A stretch of 64,000 nt of DNA. Origin: Actinomycetota bacterium (lineage in GTDB: Bacteria > Actinomycetota > Aquicultoria > Aquicultorales > Aquicultoraceae). Below the pieces are notes generated by a model. The model saw nothing but the letters and a program-made list of their open reading frames with translations. It was not told where the DNA came from and did not search any database. The stretch's first letter is position 1. Each line of letters begins with the position of its first letter. Positions 18,198 to 27,577 of the stretch are shown piece by piece. Made by a program: the position numbers and the translations under genes. The stretch is taken from contig JAGXSZ010000030.1 in the NCBI GenBank assembly GCA_018333515.1, positions 126,501-190,500 of the forward strand. The letters are read 5' to 3'.

Positions 18198-18470
18198 AAG
18201 CATGATATCAAGGTCAACAAGCGACACAGGCGGGTAGGACATCTGTTTCAAAATCGCTATAAGGCCATCATCCGCCAAGAGGACACATACTTTCTCGAAC
18301 TCATCAGATACATTCATCTTAATCCGATTTGGGCGGGGCTTGTCGAAGATATGGCGGCCTTGAGACGCTATCCTTACTCCGGACACGCGTATCTTCTTGG
18401 CGGAAGAGCGGCGGACTTAAAGTTGTTCCCCAACCACAACCAACTTGCGAAAGATGAACCCGGGAGATGA
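18198..18470 (+). pseudogene. Y1 (REP-associated, IS200-like) transposase fragment
   Basis: About 90 codons match the C-terminal half of TnpA_REP/Y1_Tnp transposases: RHRRVGHLFQNRYKAI, TYFLELIRYIHLNPIWAGLV, then a YPYSGHAYLLG segment. The N-terminal part with the metal-binding HUH motif is missing; the sequence before it is unrelated, and the frame ends early. It is a decayed remnant. The dispersed repeat at 18493-18521 starts 22 bp past its end. Confidence 0.8.
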
Positions 18471-18492
18471 ACCGAGCGTGTGTTTTACAATA

Positions 18493-18521
18493 GCTTAGGA
18501 CTCATAGGAAACAACGTCCCC
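18493..18521 (-). repeat. Dispersed 29-bp repeat, copy B, overlapping clpC 3' end
   Basis: Same 29-bp sequence as 16172-16200 (27/29). It contains the clpC stop codon and the last eight codons (GDVVSYES). It adjoins the Y1 transposase remnant and probably marks the boundary of an inserted element. Confidence 0.6.
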
Positions 18522-21152
18522 TTGTTCCTTGTTAAAGACAATCTTCCCGTCCTCGACACTCGCGACTACCACATCGCCCTCGGCGAACTCGCCTCTGAGC
18601 AACTTCGATGCCAGCGGGTTTTCAATACGCCGCTGAATCGTCCGCCTCAGCGGCCGCGCCCCTAACAACGGGTCGAAGCCTTCTTTGGCGAGGATGTCCT
18701 TGGCGTCTTCGGTCAGCTCCAGCGCTATCCGTTGCGCTTTGAGTTCGCGGCTGACGCGCTTCATCAGGATATCGACGATTAAGCGTATCTGCTCGCTCGT
18801 GAGCGGGTGGAAGACGATTATCTCATCGACGCGGTTCAAGAACTCGGGCCGGAAGTTCTTCTCAAGCTCGCGCAGTACCTGGTCTTTTATCCTTTCGAAC
18901 TTCTTCTCCTCTTCGGGAACCGGCTTGAAGCCGATTGCCGGCACTTTTTTTATCAGGTGCCCGCCGATGTTCGACGTCATGATGACGATGGTGTTCTTAA
19001 AGTTCACCGTGCGCCCCTTGGCGTCGGTGATGCGCCCGTCGTCCATTATCTGCAGCAGGACGTTGAGCACATCGGGGTGCGCCTTCTCTATCTCATCGAA
19101 GAGCACGACCGAATACGGCCTGCGCCGGATTGGCTCGGTCAACTGTCCGGCCTCTTCATAGCCGACGTAGCCCGGAGGCGCGCCGATCAGGCGCGACACG
19201 GTGTGCTTCTCCATATACTCGCTCATGTCGATTCGTATCATCGACTCCGCCTCGCCGAAGAGGTGCTCGGCGAGCGCGCGCGCCAACTCGGTCTTGCCGA
19301 CACCGGTCGGCCCGAGGAATATAAACGAGCCGACGGGGCGGTTCGGGTCTTTGAGGCCCGCGCGCGCCCGGCGAATCGCTTCGGAGATGGCCTCGATGGC
19401 CTCATCTTGCCCGACGACCCGCTCGTGGAGCGTCTCCTCCATCCTGAGTAGCTTCGCTTTTTCTTCCTCGACGAGCTTCTTGGCCGGAACCCCGGTCCAG
19501 CTCGATATTATCTCGGCGATGTCCTCGGTCGTGACCCCCAAATCGGCCATGCCTTTGGTCCGCTCCCAATCGCGCTCGGCCTTCTCAAGCTCTTCTTTGA
19601 GCGCCTGTTCCTTCTCGCGGAGCTTCATCGCCTTCTCGTAGTTCTCGGTCTTGACCGCGGCATCTTTCTCGCGCTGTAGAGCCTCGAGTTTTTCCTCCAT
19701 GCCTTTGACGTCCACCGGCGGGACCGTCGACTGCAAGCGCACTTTGGCGCCCGCCTCGTCGATAAGGTCGATAGCCTTGTCCGGCAAGAACCTGTCCGAG
19801 ATGTACTTATCGGATAGCTCGACCGCCGCGACGATAGCCTCGTCGCTGATGGAGACGCGGTGATGCGCCTCGTAGCGGTCGCGCAGCCCTTTAAGGATTT
19901 CGATAGCGTCCTCGACTGTCGGCTCGCTCACGATAATCGGCTGGAACCGTCTCTCCAGCGCCGGGTCTTTCTCGATGTGCTTGCGGTATTCGTCGAGCGT
20001 TGTCGCGCCGATGACCTGCAACTCGCCCCGCGAGAGGGCGGGCTTTATCATGTTCGACGCGTCGATTGCGCCCTCGGCCGCACCGGCGCCGGCAATCGTG
20101 TGCAACTCATCTATAAAGAGGATGATTTCGCCGCTCCGCCGCCGTATCTCATCCATCACTCTCTTCAAACGCTCCTCGAACTCGCCGCGATAGCGGGTGC
20201 CTGCGACCATGCCGGCCAAGTCGAGCGCGATGACCCGCTTACCCCGGAGCATCTCCGGGACCTGCTCGGCCTCGATTTTTTGCGCGAGCCCTTCGGCGAT
20301 GGCCGTCTTGCCGACGCCCGCCTCACCGATAAGCGCCGGGTTGTTCTTGGTCCGGCGGCTCAAAATCCTTATAATGCGCTCTATCTCTTTACCACGGCCG
20401 ATAACCGGGTCTAATTTACCTTCGCGGGCGAGACTGTTTAAATCGCGGCTGTACTGGTCGAGCGCGGGTGTCGTGCTTTTACCCGGCGCCTCCGCCGCCG
20501 CTTGCGGGGCCTCCGCCGATCCTGCCATATTCATTACCTCCTGTTTAGCGCGGGCGTAATCTATGCCGCGCCGTTTTATCACTTGCGCGCCGATACCTTC
20601 ATCTTCCCTGATAAGTCCGAGTAGAAGGTGTTCGGCTCCGATGAATCGTTCACCGGATGAGCGTGCCTCTTCGTGGGCTAGCTCAAACGCCCGTTTGCTC
20701 CGCGGGCTAAGCGGAATCGCTTTTTCGGGCGCACCCTTACCGCGCCCGATCATGTCTTCGACTTCTTTCCGCAAGTCATCGAGATTGACCCCGAGATTCA
20801 TCAAGAGCTTCGAACCCACCGGTTCCCGGCTCAAGCCCAGGACGAGGTGCTCGGTGCCGATATGGTTGAATTCAAGCCTTACCGCTTCATTGGCGGCGAG
20901 GTTGAGCGCCTCGTTCGCGCTCTCCGACAGCAACTCTAAGATGTTACCCGTAGGCTGCTTGAATATCTCCGGAAACATCCTTGAAAAATTCGGCATGCCG
21001 AACAGGCCGCCCATATCCTCAAGGGGTGAACCCGGGAATATACCGACTTCGCGTGCGCACTCCTCACAGATGTGCGCAATTTCTTTTTTGTCGCCCTTTA
21101 TCTGCGTATAAGTCACAGTTGCCGGGCGCCGGCTGCATCGTTCACACAACAT
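18495..21152 (-). CDS. clpC: ClpC AAA+ unfoldase with N-terminal McsA-like zinc finger
   Basis: An 885-residue Hsp100 unfoldase that feeds ClpP. Residues 1-45 form an McsA-like zinc finger (MLCERC and HICEEC, two CxxC pairs), fused to the double Clp-N domain (about 70-215). AAA-1 ([13 protein letters not shown]), a UVR/M-domain coiled coil ([19 protein letters not shown]) and AAA-2 ([14 protein letters not shown]) follow. In Bacillus the zinc finger belongs to the separate adaptor McsA. The last eight residues and the stop come from a dispersed repeat, so the native C-terminus may have been replaced. The upstream gap before nif3 is short and divergent. Confidence 0.95.
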   Translation of the reverse strand: MLCERCSRRPATVTYTQIKGDKKEIAHICEECAREVGIFPGSPLEDMGGLFGMPNFSRMFPEIFKQPTGNILELLSESANEALNLAANEAVRLEFNHIGTEHLVLGLSREPVGSKLLMNLGVNLDDLRKEVEDMIGRGKGAPEKAIPLSPRSKRAFELAHEEARSSGERFIGAEHLLLGLIREDEGIGAQVIKRRGIDYARAKQEVMNMAGSAEAPQAAAEAPGKSTTPALDQYSRDLNSLAREGKLDPVIGRGKEIERIIRILSRRTKNNPALIGEAGVGKTAIAEGLAQKIEAEQVPEMLRGKRVIALDLAGMVAGTRYRGEFEERLKRVMDEIRRRSGEIILFIDELHTIAGAGAAEGAIDASNMIKPALSRGELQVIGATTLDEYRKHIEKDPALERRFQPIIVSEPTVEDAIEILKGLRDRYEAHHRVSISDEAIVAAVELSDKYISDRFLPDKAIDLIDEAGAKVRLQSTVPPVDVKGMEEKLEALQREKDAAVKTENYEKAMKLREKEQALKEELEKAERDWERTKGMADLGVTTEDIAEIISSWTGVPAKKLVEEEKAKLLRMEETLHERVVGQDEAIEAISEAIRRARAGLKDPNRPVGSFIFLGPTGVGKTELARALAEHLFGEAESMIRIDMSEYMEKHTVSRLIGAPPGYVGYEEAGQLTEPIRRRPYSVVLFDEIEKAHPDVLNVLLQIMDDGRITDAKGRTVNFKNTIVIMTSNIGGHLIKKVPAIGFKPVPEEEKKFERIKDQVLRELEKNFRPEFLNRVDEIIVFHPLTSEQIRLIVDILMKRVSRELKAQRIALELTEDAKDILAKEGFDPLLGARPLRRTIQRRIENPLASKLLRGEFAEGDVVVASVEDGKIVFNKEQGDVVSYES

Positions 21153-21378
21153 GGATTCAACCTCCTTTTTCTCCTAAGATGATTCTTCCCGTTCTTTTAA
21201 TAAAAAATGAACGGGAACTCGTTAAATCCTATGCAATTAATTACTCGTCTCTTATCCCATTATAACAAACGGTGCAATAATATACCGTGGGCTTGGTTGT
21301 CTGTTAAACAAGCTAACCAGCTACTCAACCCGCCCCCATTGTGCTACCATGATTCTACTACTAGTGGGGGTGGTAAAT

Positions 21379-22491
21379 TTGGCGATTGTCTCGCAAGTAA
21401 CCGGCATAATCAACAGTATCGCGCCGGCGTATCTCAAGTCCGACCAGGATAGGGTCGGCTTACAAGTCGGCAGTTCGCGATCGTCGGTCAACAGGGTACT
21501 GGTCACACTCGAAGTCACCGAAGAAGTCGTCAAGGAAGCGAAAGCGAAGGGCACGCAACTCATAATCTCGCACCACCCGCTGATATTTCAAAACCTCGAG
21601 CGCGTTATCGCCGACGACCATATCGGCGGAATCATCACCGAGCTTTTGCAAGCCGGCATATCGGTATTTGCGGCGCATACCAATCTCGACCGGACCCGCG
21701 ACGGTGTTAGCGATGTCTTGGCGCGCGTGCTCGGTCTCCAGGACATAGGGGTGCTCCTGCAGGCGCGCGATATCCAGATGTACAAAATCGCGGTCTTCGT
21801 CCCGCGCGAGAACGTGGACGATTTGATATCGGCGATGGGAGACGCGGGCAGCGGCGTCATAGGGGAATACAGTCACTGTACGTTTCGAACCGAGGGGACG
21901 GGCACCTTCTACCCGATGCTCGGAGCGCACCCGTACCTTGGAGAGGTCAGCGAATTGAACGAGGTCGACGAGTACCGGCTGGAGATGCTGGTAAGCCCCG
22001 ACCGCGTAGACCGAGTCATAGCCGCTATGCTCGAGGTGCACCCGTATGAGGAGGTCGCCTACGACCTCTACGAGGTAAAAACGCCGCCGCCGGGGGTGGG
22101 TTTCGGGCGCATCGGTAATATGCTAAAGGAGCGCTCGCTCCGCGATTGCACCGAGCACTGGAGCGACCAGCTCGATTGCGAACTGCGGGTCTCGGGCGAT
22201 TTGGATATAATGGTGAGAAGGGTAGCGGTCTGCGGAGGCAGCGGCGGCGAGCTTATCGGCGTCGCGAAAGCCGCAGGCGCCGACGTCTTTATCACCGGGG
22301 ATATTAAGCACCATGCGGCGCATGCCGCTAAAGCGATGGGGTTGGCTCTCGTAGATGCCGGCCATGCCGAAACCGAGCGGCTTATCGTCCCCGAGCTGGC
22401 AAAAGAGTTGCAAAGGCGTTTATATGAGTCGGGCATGAACGTGGAGGTAGTGGTCTCCGAGATAGACACCAGCCCATGGAACAAGGACTGA
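21379..22491 (+). CDS. Nif3-like dinuclear metal-centre protein
   Basis: A 370-residue Nif3/YqfO-type protein. Metal-ligand segments are visible: ISHHPLIF near residue 60, AAHTNLD near 105 and GHAETE near 330. A central inserted domain (VDDLISAMGDAGSG, MLEVHPYEEVAYD) is of the PII-like CutA/YqfO kind. TTG at 21379 follows a GGGGGTGG site; an ATG at 21349 is in frame but leaves an atypical extension. Function: conserved hydrolase-like or GTP cyclohydrolase I type 2-like protein, role not settled. First gene of a three-gene run with the zinc-ribbon and RNase H genes. Confidence 0.88.
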   Translation: MAIVSQVTGIINSIAPAYLKSDQDRVGLQVGSSRSSVNRVLVTLEVTEEVVKEAKAKGTQLIISHHPLIFQNLERVIADDHIGGIITELLQAGISVFAAHTNLDRTRDGVSDVLARVLGLQDIGVLLQARDIQMYKIAVFVPRENVDDLISAMGDAGSGVIGEYSHCTFRTEGTGTFYPMLGAHPYLGEVSELNEVDEYRLEMLVSPDRVDRVIAAMLEVHPYEEVAYDLYEVKTPPPGVGFGRIGNMLKERSLRDCTEHWSDQLDCELRVSGDLDIMVRRVAVCGGSGGELIGVAKAAGADVFITGDIKHHAAHAAKAMGLALVDAGHAETERLIVPELAKELQRRLYESGMNVEVVVSEIDTSPWNKD

Positions 22492-22493
22492 TT

Positions 22494-23207
22494 ATGGACG
22501 ATTACAAGACCCTGGCCGAACTACAGGAAATCGACTCACACATCGACGCGCTCGATTACCGCGAGGCCAACCTGGCCGAGCGCGATACTTATCTCGCGTT
22601 AAGAGACGAGGTCGCAAAGGTAGAGGCGCTCTACGCCAATGTCGCGAAGAAGTTGCGCGAGGAGGCCGCGCTTCTCAAGAAGCACGAGGATGTCCTGGAA
22701 GGCCTTAACGCAAAAATCGCCAAGGAGGAGAAGCGCCTTTATAGCGGAACAGTGACCATCCCCAAGGAGCTTGCAAGCATCCAGCGGGAGCTGGCGCATC
22801 TCAAAGTCCAAGCCGACAACACCGAGCTGGAGCTTCTTGAGCAGAGCGAGGTCGTGGACGGTTCCAAATCCGATGACAAGGCGATTAGCGAGCGGTTGCA
22901 AAAGCGCACTGCTGAGCGAGATGCCGCGCGGCGGCGAATGGAGGATGAGCTGGCGCGGATAGCGGGTGAGCGCGACGGCTGGAGGGCGAAGCGCGAGCCG
23001 GTCTACACCGCGCTCAGTGAGGACGCGCGCCGTCTATATGATAAGGTCAGACTGAAACACCGGGTTGCCGTGACCGTCCTCGCGGGCGAGATTTGCCAGG
23101 GGTGCCGGGTCGATTTGCCGAGCACCGAAGCCGACCACATACACGAATCGACGGCGCTCGAGCGCTGCTCCAACTGCGGCAGAATTTTTGTGAAACCTAC
23201 GGAATGA
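22494..23207 (+). CDS. C4 zinc-ribbon coiled-coil protein (DUF164/CT398-like)
   Basis: A 237-residue protein made of a long antiparallel coiled coil (residues about 1-180) and a C-terminal zinc ribbon with CQGCRV and CSNCGR pairs. The layout is that of the CT398/HP0958 family, which has been linked to flagellar and RpoN-related functions in some bacteria; no such genes are here. Start ATG lies 2 bp after the nif3 stop. Its stop overlaps the RNase H start. Confidence 0.85.
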   Translation: MDDYKTLAELQEIDSHIDALDYREANLAERDTYLALRDEVAKVEALYANVAKKLREEAALLKKHEDVLEGLNAKIAKEEKRLYSGTVTIPKELASIQRELAHLKVQADNTELELLEQSEVVDGSKSDDKAISERLQKRTAERDAARRRMEDELARIAGERDGWRAKREPVYTALSEDARRLYDKVRLKHRVAVTVLAGEICQGCRVDLPSTEADHIHESTALERCSNCGRIFVKPTE

Positions 23208-23725
23208 TAGATATGGTGAGCGCAAACACAGCGAAACTCGTACTCCATACCGACGGCGCGGCCAGGGGTAACCCCGGGCCGGCGGGCGCGGGTGGCGAGA
23301 TTCGAAACGCCGACGGCAAACTTCTCGCCGAGGTATCCGAATATCTGGGTGAGGCGACCAACAATGTCGCCGAGTATAAAGCCCTTATCCTGACGCTCGA
23401 GCGCGCCCTGCTCTTCAACCCGAAGGAGATCGAGGTTCGCGCCGATAGCGAGCTTCTCGTCAAACAGCTTCGCGGTGAATACAAAGTCAAAAACGAGGGG
23501 CTAAAACCGCTCCATAAACGCATAAAAATACTCGCCGCCGATGTTAAAAAGTTCGAGGTCAGACACGTCTACCGCAGCGAGAACGCGCACGCGGACGAAC
23601 TCGCGAACATGGCCATCGACGCGTATCAAAGCGGCGACCCGACATTCGGAAGGGGACAGGGGCGTGACTCGAATACGCAACGCGCGGCAAACCTAGACGA
23701 ATTCGAGCAGGAGAGCCTCTTCTAG
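23204..23725 (+). CDS. Ribonuclease HI family protein
   Basis: A 173-residue RNase H fold. The catalytic acids are visible: Asp in LHTDGAARGNPGP, Glu in NNVAEYKALI, Asp in EVRADSELLVKQL and Asp in ENAHADELAN. It cleaves RNA in RNA-DNA hybrids. The ATG overlaps the upstream stop (ATGA), so translation is coupled to the zinc-ribbon gene; a second ATG at 23213 is possible. A disordered tail follows the domain. Confidence 0.9.
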   Translation: MIDMVSANTAKLVLHTDGAARGNPGPAGAGGEIRNADGKLLAEVSEYLGEATNNVAEYKALILTLERALLFNPKEIEVRADSELLVKQLRGEYKVKNEGLKPLHKRIKILAADVKKFEVRHVYRSENAHADELANMAIDAYQSGDPTFGRGQGRDSNTQRAANLDEFEQESLF

Positions 23726-23766
23726 CAAAAGAGCCTCTTCTAGCAGACCTCGTCCCATAGCTACCT

Positions 23767-24636
23767 CTAGTCCTTGTACGGCTCGACATGGACGAGAACA
23801 TCGGTTATCTCCGGATAACACCTTCGAATCTCCGCTTCGACCACATCTGAGATATCGTGCGCTTTGTCTATGCTAAGCTTCGGGTCGACCAGCACATGGA
23901 GGTCGAGGTATATCTCGCTTCTTCTGCCGCGGGTACGGATAGCGTGACTGTCCCGTACCCCCGCGATGTGCAAGACCACGCCGCGTATCTCATCGTACTC
24001 GATGGCCGATGCGTCACACAGCACGTTCGAGGTCTCTTTCAGTATCGAGACGGCCATAAAACCGATGACCCCCGCGATAATGAGCGCCACGATGACATCG
24101 ACAATCGGAAAGCCCAGTCGCACCGCTATCAGGCTGCCGATAACCGAGATCGATACGAAGATATCGCTTCTCGTGTGGAGTGCGTCGGAGACCAACAACT
24201 CGCTAGAGAGCGCCTTGCCCTTGCGGTGCTCGTAGGTGGTGACGACGATGTTGACGGCTATGGTCACAGCCATGATGATAAAGCTTAATGTGGTGATGTC
24301 GGGCTCGGCGCCGGTAAAGAGCCGTCGATAGGATGCGATAAGTATTTGCACCGCGGTGATGGAGAGCAGGACGCCGATGCCGAGCGAGGCAATCGTCTCG
24401 AATTTCGTGTGGCCGTAAGGATGGTCGGGGTCGGCCGGTTTCGATGCGATATATATGCCGATTAACCCGATGATATTGGAGGTCCCATCGAAGAGCGAGT
24501 GAAAGCCGTCGGCGAGCATGCTGACCGAGTGGGTGTAATAGCCGTAGAACCCTTTGGCCGCCGCTACCAGCAAGTTTAGAATCAAAACAAATATCAGGGT
24601 GTTTCTTATGTTTGCGTACCGCGAGTCGTATTGCAA
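23767..24636 (-). CDS. Cation diffusion facilitator (CDF) metal efflux protein
   Basis: A 289-residue CDF transporter with six membrane helices and a cytoplasmic C-terminal domain. The transport-site motifs are LADGFHSLFDGTSN (helix 2) and SDALHTRSDIF (helix 5), giving the HxxxD pairs; the loop DHPYGHTKFE is also typical. It exports Zn, Mn, Fe or Co in exchange for protons; specificity cannot be told. It lies downstream of the structured RNA on the minus strand, about 280 nt away. Confidence 0.9.
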   Translation of the reverse strand: MQYDSRYANIRNTLIFVLILNLLVAAAKGFYGYYTHSVSMLADGFHSLFDGTSNIIGLIGIYIASKPADPDHPYGHTKFETIASLGIGVLLSITAVQILIASYRRLFTGAEPDITTLSFIIMAVTIAVNIVVTTYEHRKGKALSSELLVSDALHTRSDIFVSISVIGSLIAVRLGFPIVDVIVALIIAGVIGFMAVSILKETSNVLCDASAIEYDEIRGVVLHIAGVRDSHAIRTRGRRSEIYLDLHVLVDPKLSIDKAHDISDVVEAEIRRCYPEITDVLVHVEPYKD

Positions 24637-24826
24637 GACAGCCTATCCTCCATCAAGGTTCGAACGCCCCTCTCGATGCCGACCTGGACGTTTCGCTGTT
24701 GGTAAGCCGACCATCAGCGGGGCAATCATATTTTATGCCATTGCCGGTTCTTCTTCAAGCAAGCCCCAAGTCATCCCTTTTTAATCGCGCAACAACCGAT
24801 TTCGTCACGCGGTTCGCGCCGGGCGA

Positions 24827-24860
24827 GCTTAGTGGAGGCATGGGCTTAGTGGAGGCATGG
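24827..24860. repeat. 17-bp perfect tandem duplication
   Basis: GCTTAGTGGAGGCATGG occurs twice head to tail in the gap between the CDF gene and the structured RNA. There is no coding meaning; it may be a replication slip. Confidence 0.8.
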
Positions 24861-24919
24861 GTGGGCCGTCGATATTGCGCGAGCCGATGGAGATATCGCT
24901 GCCGGGGAAGTGGAAGGTC

Positions 24920-25113
24920 AAAAAAAAGACAAAATAAAGAACCCCAAGAAACCTCGCTTGAGATTATTCCTTACTTGTGAAGTTCCCGTTTCGTACTTCT
25001 CGGCAGACAATTACTCGTTCTGGTCTCACGACCATAATCTTTCGTCTCTTGCCTTAAAGCCGCTCCTGGTACGTTCACTTTCTTGAACGCCTCTCGTTCA
25101 GCCCCTTGGGGTC
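24920..25113 (-). ncRNA. Candidate structured RNA with closing stem and U-tract
   Basis: Read on the minus strand from 25113 to 24920, the 5' arm GACCCCAAG pairs with the 3' arm CTTGGGGTTC (24939-24948), directly followed by a long U-rich run (24920-24938). Inside lie a 6-bp hairpin (CGTTCA/TGAACG), a perfect GTGA tetraloop hairpin (TGGTC/GACCA) and further complementary pieces. No open frame spans it. The closed, about 190-nt shape is 6S-like in outline, but I find no diagnostic match to 6S, tmRNA, RNase P, T-box or NiCo consensus. It may be a free RNA or a leader for the CDF gene. Confidence 0.45.
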
Positions 25114-25265
25114 TATTACCAGAATATCAAATGGTTTCGAAGTTGTCAACGATATTTTAGAAGATTTTTAATGTTTGGCGTTCGGTGGTAACTGTAATAA
25201 ATTGCAACAAGCCATAAGCAAAAGGTATAATCATTTACTAATAAATGAGAGGTGGACACAGGATT

Positions 25266-26711
25266 ATGGTATATAAAGACCTGAGAGATTTCATAAAGTA
25301 TCTTGAGAGTAAGGGGCAGCTCAAGCGGGTCAAGGCCGAAGTAGACCCCGACCTCGAAATCACCGAGATAACCGACCGCATCAGCAAGGCATATGGACCG
25401 GCCCTCCTCTTTGAAAATCCCAAAGGCTTCAGCATGCCTGTTTTGATGAACGCATTCGGTTCTTACGAGCGCATGAGCTGGGCTCTTGGCGTAAATAAGC
25501 TCGACGAGGTCCCGCGGAAACTCGCCGAGCTTCTGCCCGACGGCGAGCCGGGCAACTTCTGGCAAAAATTATCGATGCTCTTCAAGCTCAAAAATATCGC
25601 CGACTACAAACCGAAGGAGGTCAAGAACGCCCCTTGTCAGGAAGTGGTCTTAACCGAGAATTTCTCGCTCAACGATATGCCGGTACTCAAGTGTTGGCCC
25701 CAGGACGGCGGCAAATTTATCACGCTACCGCTGGTTATCACCAAAGACCCCGATAGCGGCAGGCAAAACCTAGGTATGTATCGGATGCAGGTATTCGACG
25801 ACACGACCACGGGGATGCATTGGCACGAGCACCACGACGGCGCCCAATATTATCGCAAGTGTCAGCGACAGGGCCGGCCGATCGAGGTAGCGGTCGCGCT
25901 CGGGGGCGACCCGGCGACGATATATTCGGCGACCGCGCCGCTCCCGCCCCAGCTGGAGGAGTTATTCTTCGCCGGGATAATCCGCCGTCAAGCCGTCGAA
26001 GTCGTAAAAGCGAAGACCGTTGACTTGATGGTCCCGGCGCGCGCCGAGATTATCCTCGAAGGCTACGTCGACCACGAGGAGACGCGCTGGGAAGGTCCCT
26101 TCGGCGACCACACCGGCTACTACTCGCTCGCCGATTACTACCCGGTCTTCCACGTAAAGTGCATCACCATGCGCGAGGACCCCATCTACCCGGCGACCAT
26201 CGTCGGCAAGCCGCCGATGGAGGACTGCTATATGGGCAAGGCTACCGAGCGCATATTCTTGCCGATGCTCAAGACGGCGCTGCCCGAGATAGTCGACCTC
26301 AACCTGCCGCTCGAAGGTGTTTTCCATAATTGCGCCATCATCTCTATAAAGAAGAGCTATCCGGCGCACGCGTTCAAAGCTATGAGCGCGATATGGGGGC
26401 TCGGGCAGATGATGTTCACCAAGATGATAATCGTCGTCGACGAGCGCGTCGACGCGCAGAATATGTCGGAAGTCTTGTGGAAGGTATTTAACAATGTCGA
26501 CCCGGCTCGTGATATTATGATTGTGAAGGGCCCCCTCGACGCGCTCGACCACTCATCGAACACACCGAGGTTCGGGTCGAAGATGGGTATCGACGCGACC
26601 AAGAAGTGGCCGGAAGAGGGGCATACCCGCGAGTGGCCGGATGACATCGTGATGGACGAAGCCACCCGCAAGATGGTAGATGAAAAATGGAAGGAATACG
26701 GTCTTGGGTAA
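25266..26711 (+). CDS. mqnL: UbiD-family decarboxylase, menaquinone pathway
   Basis: A 481-residue prenyl-FMN-dependent decarboxylase. The conserved MYRMQVFDDTTTGMHWHEHH block, ALGGDPATIYSATAPLP and the EGPFGDHTGYYS motif with catalytic Glu residues are present. ATG 25266 is chosen over 25245 because of an AGGTGG site and a normal MVYKDLRDFI start. It heads a run of menaquinone genes (UbiA, UbiX, MqnE, MqnA, MqnC), so the substrate is probably the prenylated 1,4-dihydroxy-6-naphthoate (MqnL role, inferred from context). Confidence 0.88.
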   Translation: MVYKDLRDFIKYLESKGQLKRVKAEVDPDLEITEITDRISKAYGPALLFENPKGFSMPVLMNAFGSYERMSWALGVNKLDEVPRKLAELLPDGEPGNFWQKLSMLFKLKNIADYKPKEVKNAPCQEVVLTENFSLNDMPVLKCWPQDGGKFITLPLVITKDPDSGRQNLGMYRMQVFDDTTTGMHWHEHHDGAQYYRKCQRQGRPIEVAVALGGDPATIYSATAPLPPQLEELFFAGIIRRQAVEVVKAKTVDLMVPARAEIILEGYVDHEETRWEGPFGDHTGYYSLADYYPVFHVKCITMREDPIYPATIVGKPPMEDCYMGKATERIFLPMLKTALPEIVDLNLPLEGVFHNCAIISIKKSYPAHAFKAMSAIWGLGQMMFTKMIIVVDERVDAQNMSEVLWKVFNNVDPARDIMIVKGPLDALDHSSNTPRFGSKMGIDATKKWPEEGHTREWPDDIVMDEATRKMVDEKWKEYGLG

Positions 26712-27576
26712 GCTTAAGGTCGTCCTTGAGATGATCAAGTTCGAACATACTATCTTCGCCCTGCCCTTCGCCTACATGGGCATGGTGCTTGCGGCGAACG
26801 GGCTCCCGAGCATCGCGGAGATATTTTGGATTACCGTTGCGATGGTCGGAGCGCGTAGTTTCGCCATGGCGATAAACCGCTATATCGATAGAGAGATAGA
26901 TGCGCGCAACCCGCGTACCGAGGATCGCGCGATACCCGCCGGCAAGCTCAACAACAACTATGTGCTGGTGTTTAGCGCCGTTAGCCTGATCGTCTTTTTT
27001 GTCGCTACCTACCAGCTCGCCCCGCTGGCCCGTCTCGTCTGGCCGGCTATCGTCTTTCCCTTCTTGATTTATTCTTACACGAAGCGGTTTACCTGGCTGA
27101 GTCATGTAGTCCTGGGCGTAAGCCTCGGTCTTGCGCCCATCGCCGCCTGGATAGCTATAACCAACGGCCTTAGCTGGCCCGTCGTAGTCTTAGGCGCGGC
27201 GGTGACCTTGTGGGTGGCCGGTTTCGACATCATCTATGCGTGCCAGGATATCGATTTCGACCGCAAAGATAAGCTCTTCTCGATTCCGGCGGTCTTTGGA
27301 GTTAAAAAAGCGCTCCTTGTGACCAGGACTTTTCATGTGCTGACGGTGTGCCTGCTCTTTACCGTTGGTGTCGCGTTCGACTTGGGCGTGGTCTACTATA
27401 TCGGGGTGGCGATAACGGCGCTGCTCTTGGCGTACGAAAACCGGATGGTCAAAGAGGATGATCTATCCAAGGTTAATGTGGCTTTTTTCACGATAAACGG
27501 CTTCATAAGCCTGCAGATTTTCGCCTTTACCGGCCTCGACTTCGCCGCGCGATATTTGATTAAGGGGATGGCGTAG
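26704..27576 (+). CDS. mqnP: UbiA-family prenyltransferase, menaquinone pathway
   Basis: A 290-residue membrane prenyltransferase with about eight helices. Both Asp-rich motifs are present: NRYIDREIDARNPRTEDR and DIDFDRKDKLFSIP. It attaches the polyprenyl tail to the naphthoate ring. The TTG at 26704 gives the family-like start MGKLKVVLEMIKFEHT and has GGAAGGA before it; an ATG at 26680 is an alternative. The start overlaps the ubiD-type gene, so expression is coupled. Confidence 0.88.
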   Translation: MGKLKVVLEMIKFEHTIFALPFAYMGMVLAANGLPSIAEIFWITVAMVGARSFAMAINRYIDREIDARNPRTEDRAIPAGKLNNNYVLVFSAVSLIVFFVATYQLAPLARLVWPAIVFPFLIYSYTKRFTWLSHVVLGVSLGLAPIAAWIAITNGLSWPVVVLGAAVTLWVAGFDIIYACQDIDFDRKDKLFSIPAVFGVKKALLVTRTFHVLTVCLLFTVGVAFDLGVVYYIGVAITALLLAYENRMVKEDDLSKVNVAFFTINGFISLQIFAFTGLDFAARYLIKGMA

Positions 27577-27577
27577 T

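Noticed and set aside
24637-24919. NiCo or yybP-type metal riboswitch before the CDF gene
   Set aside because: I looked for the conserved four-way-junction strings and for the yybP core and did not find them; only the more distant structured RNA is reported.
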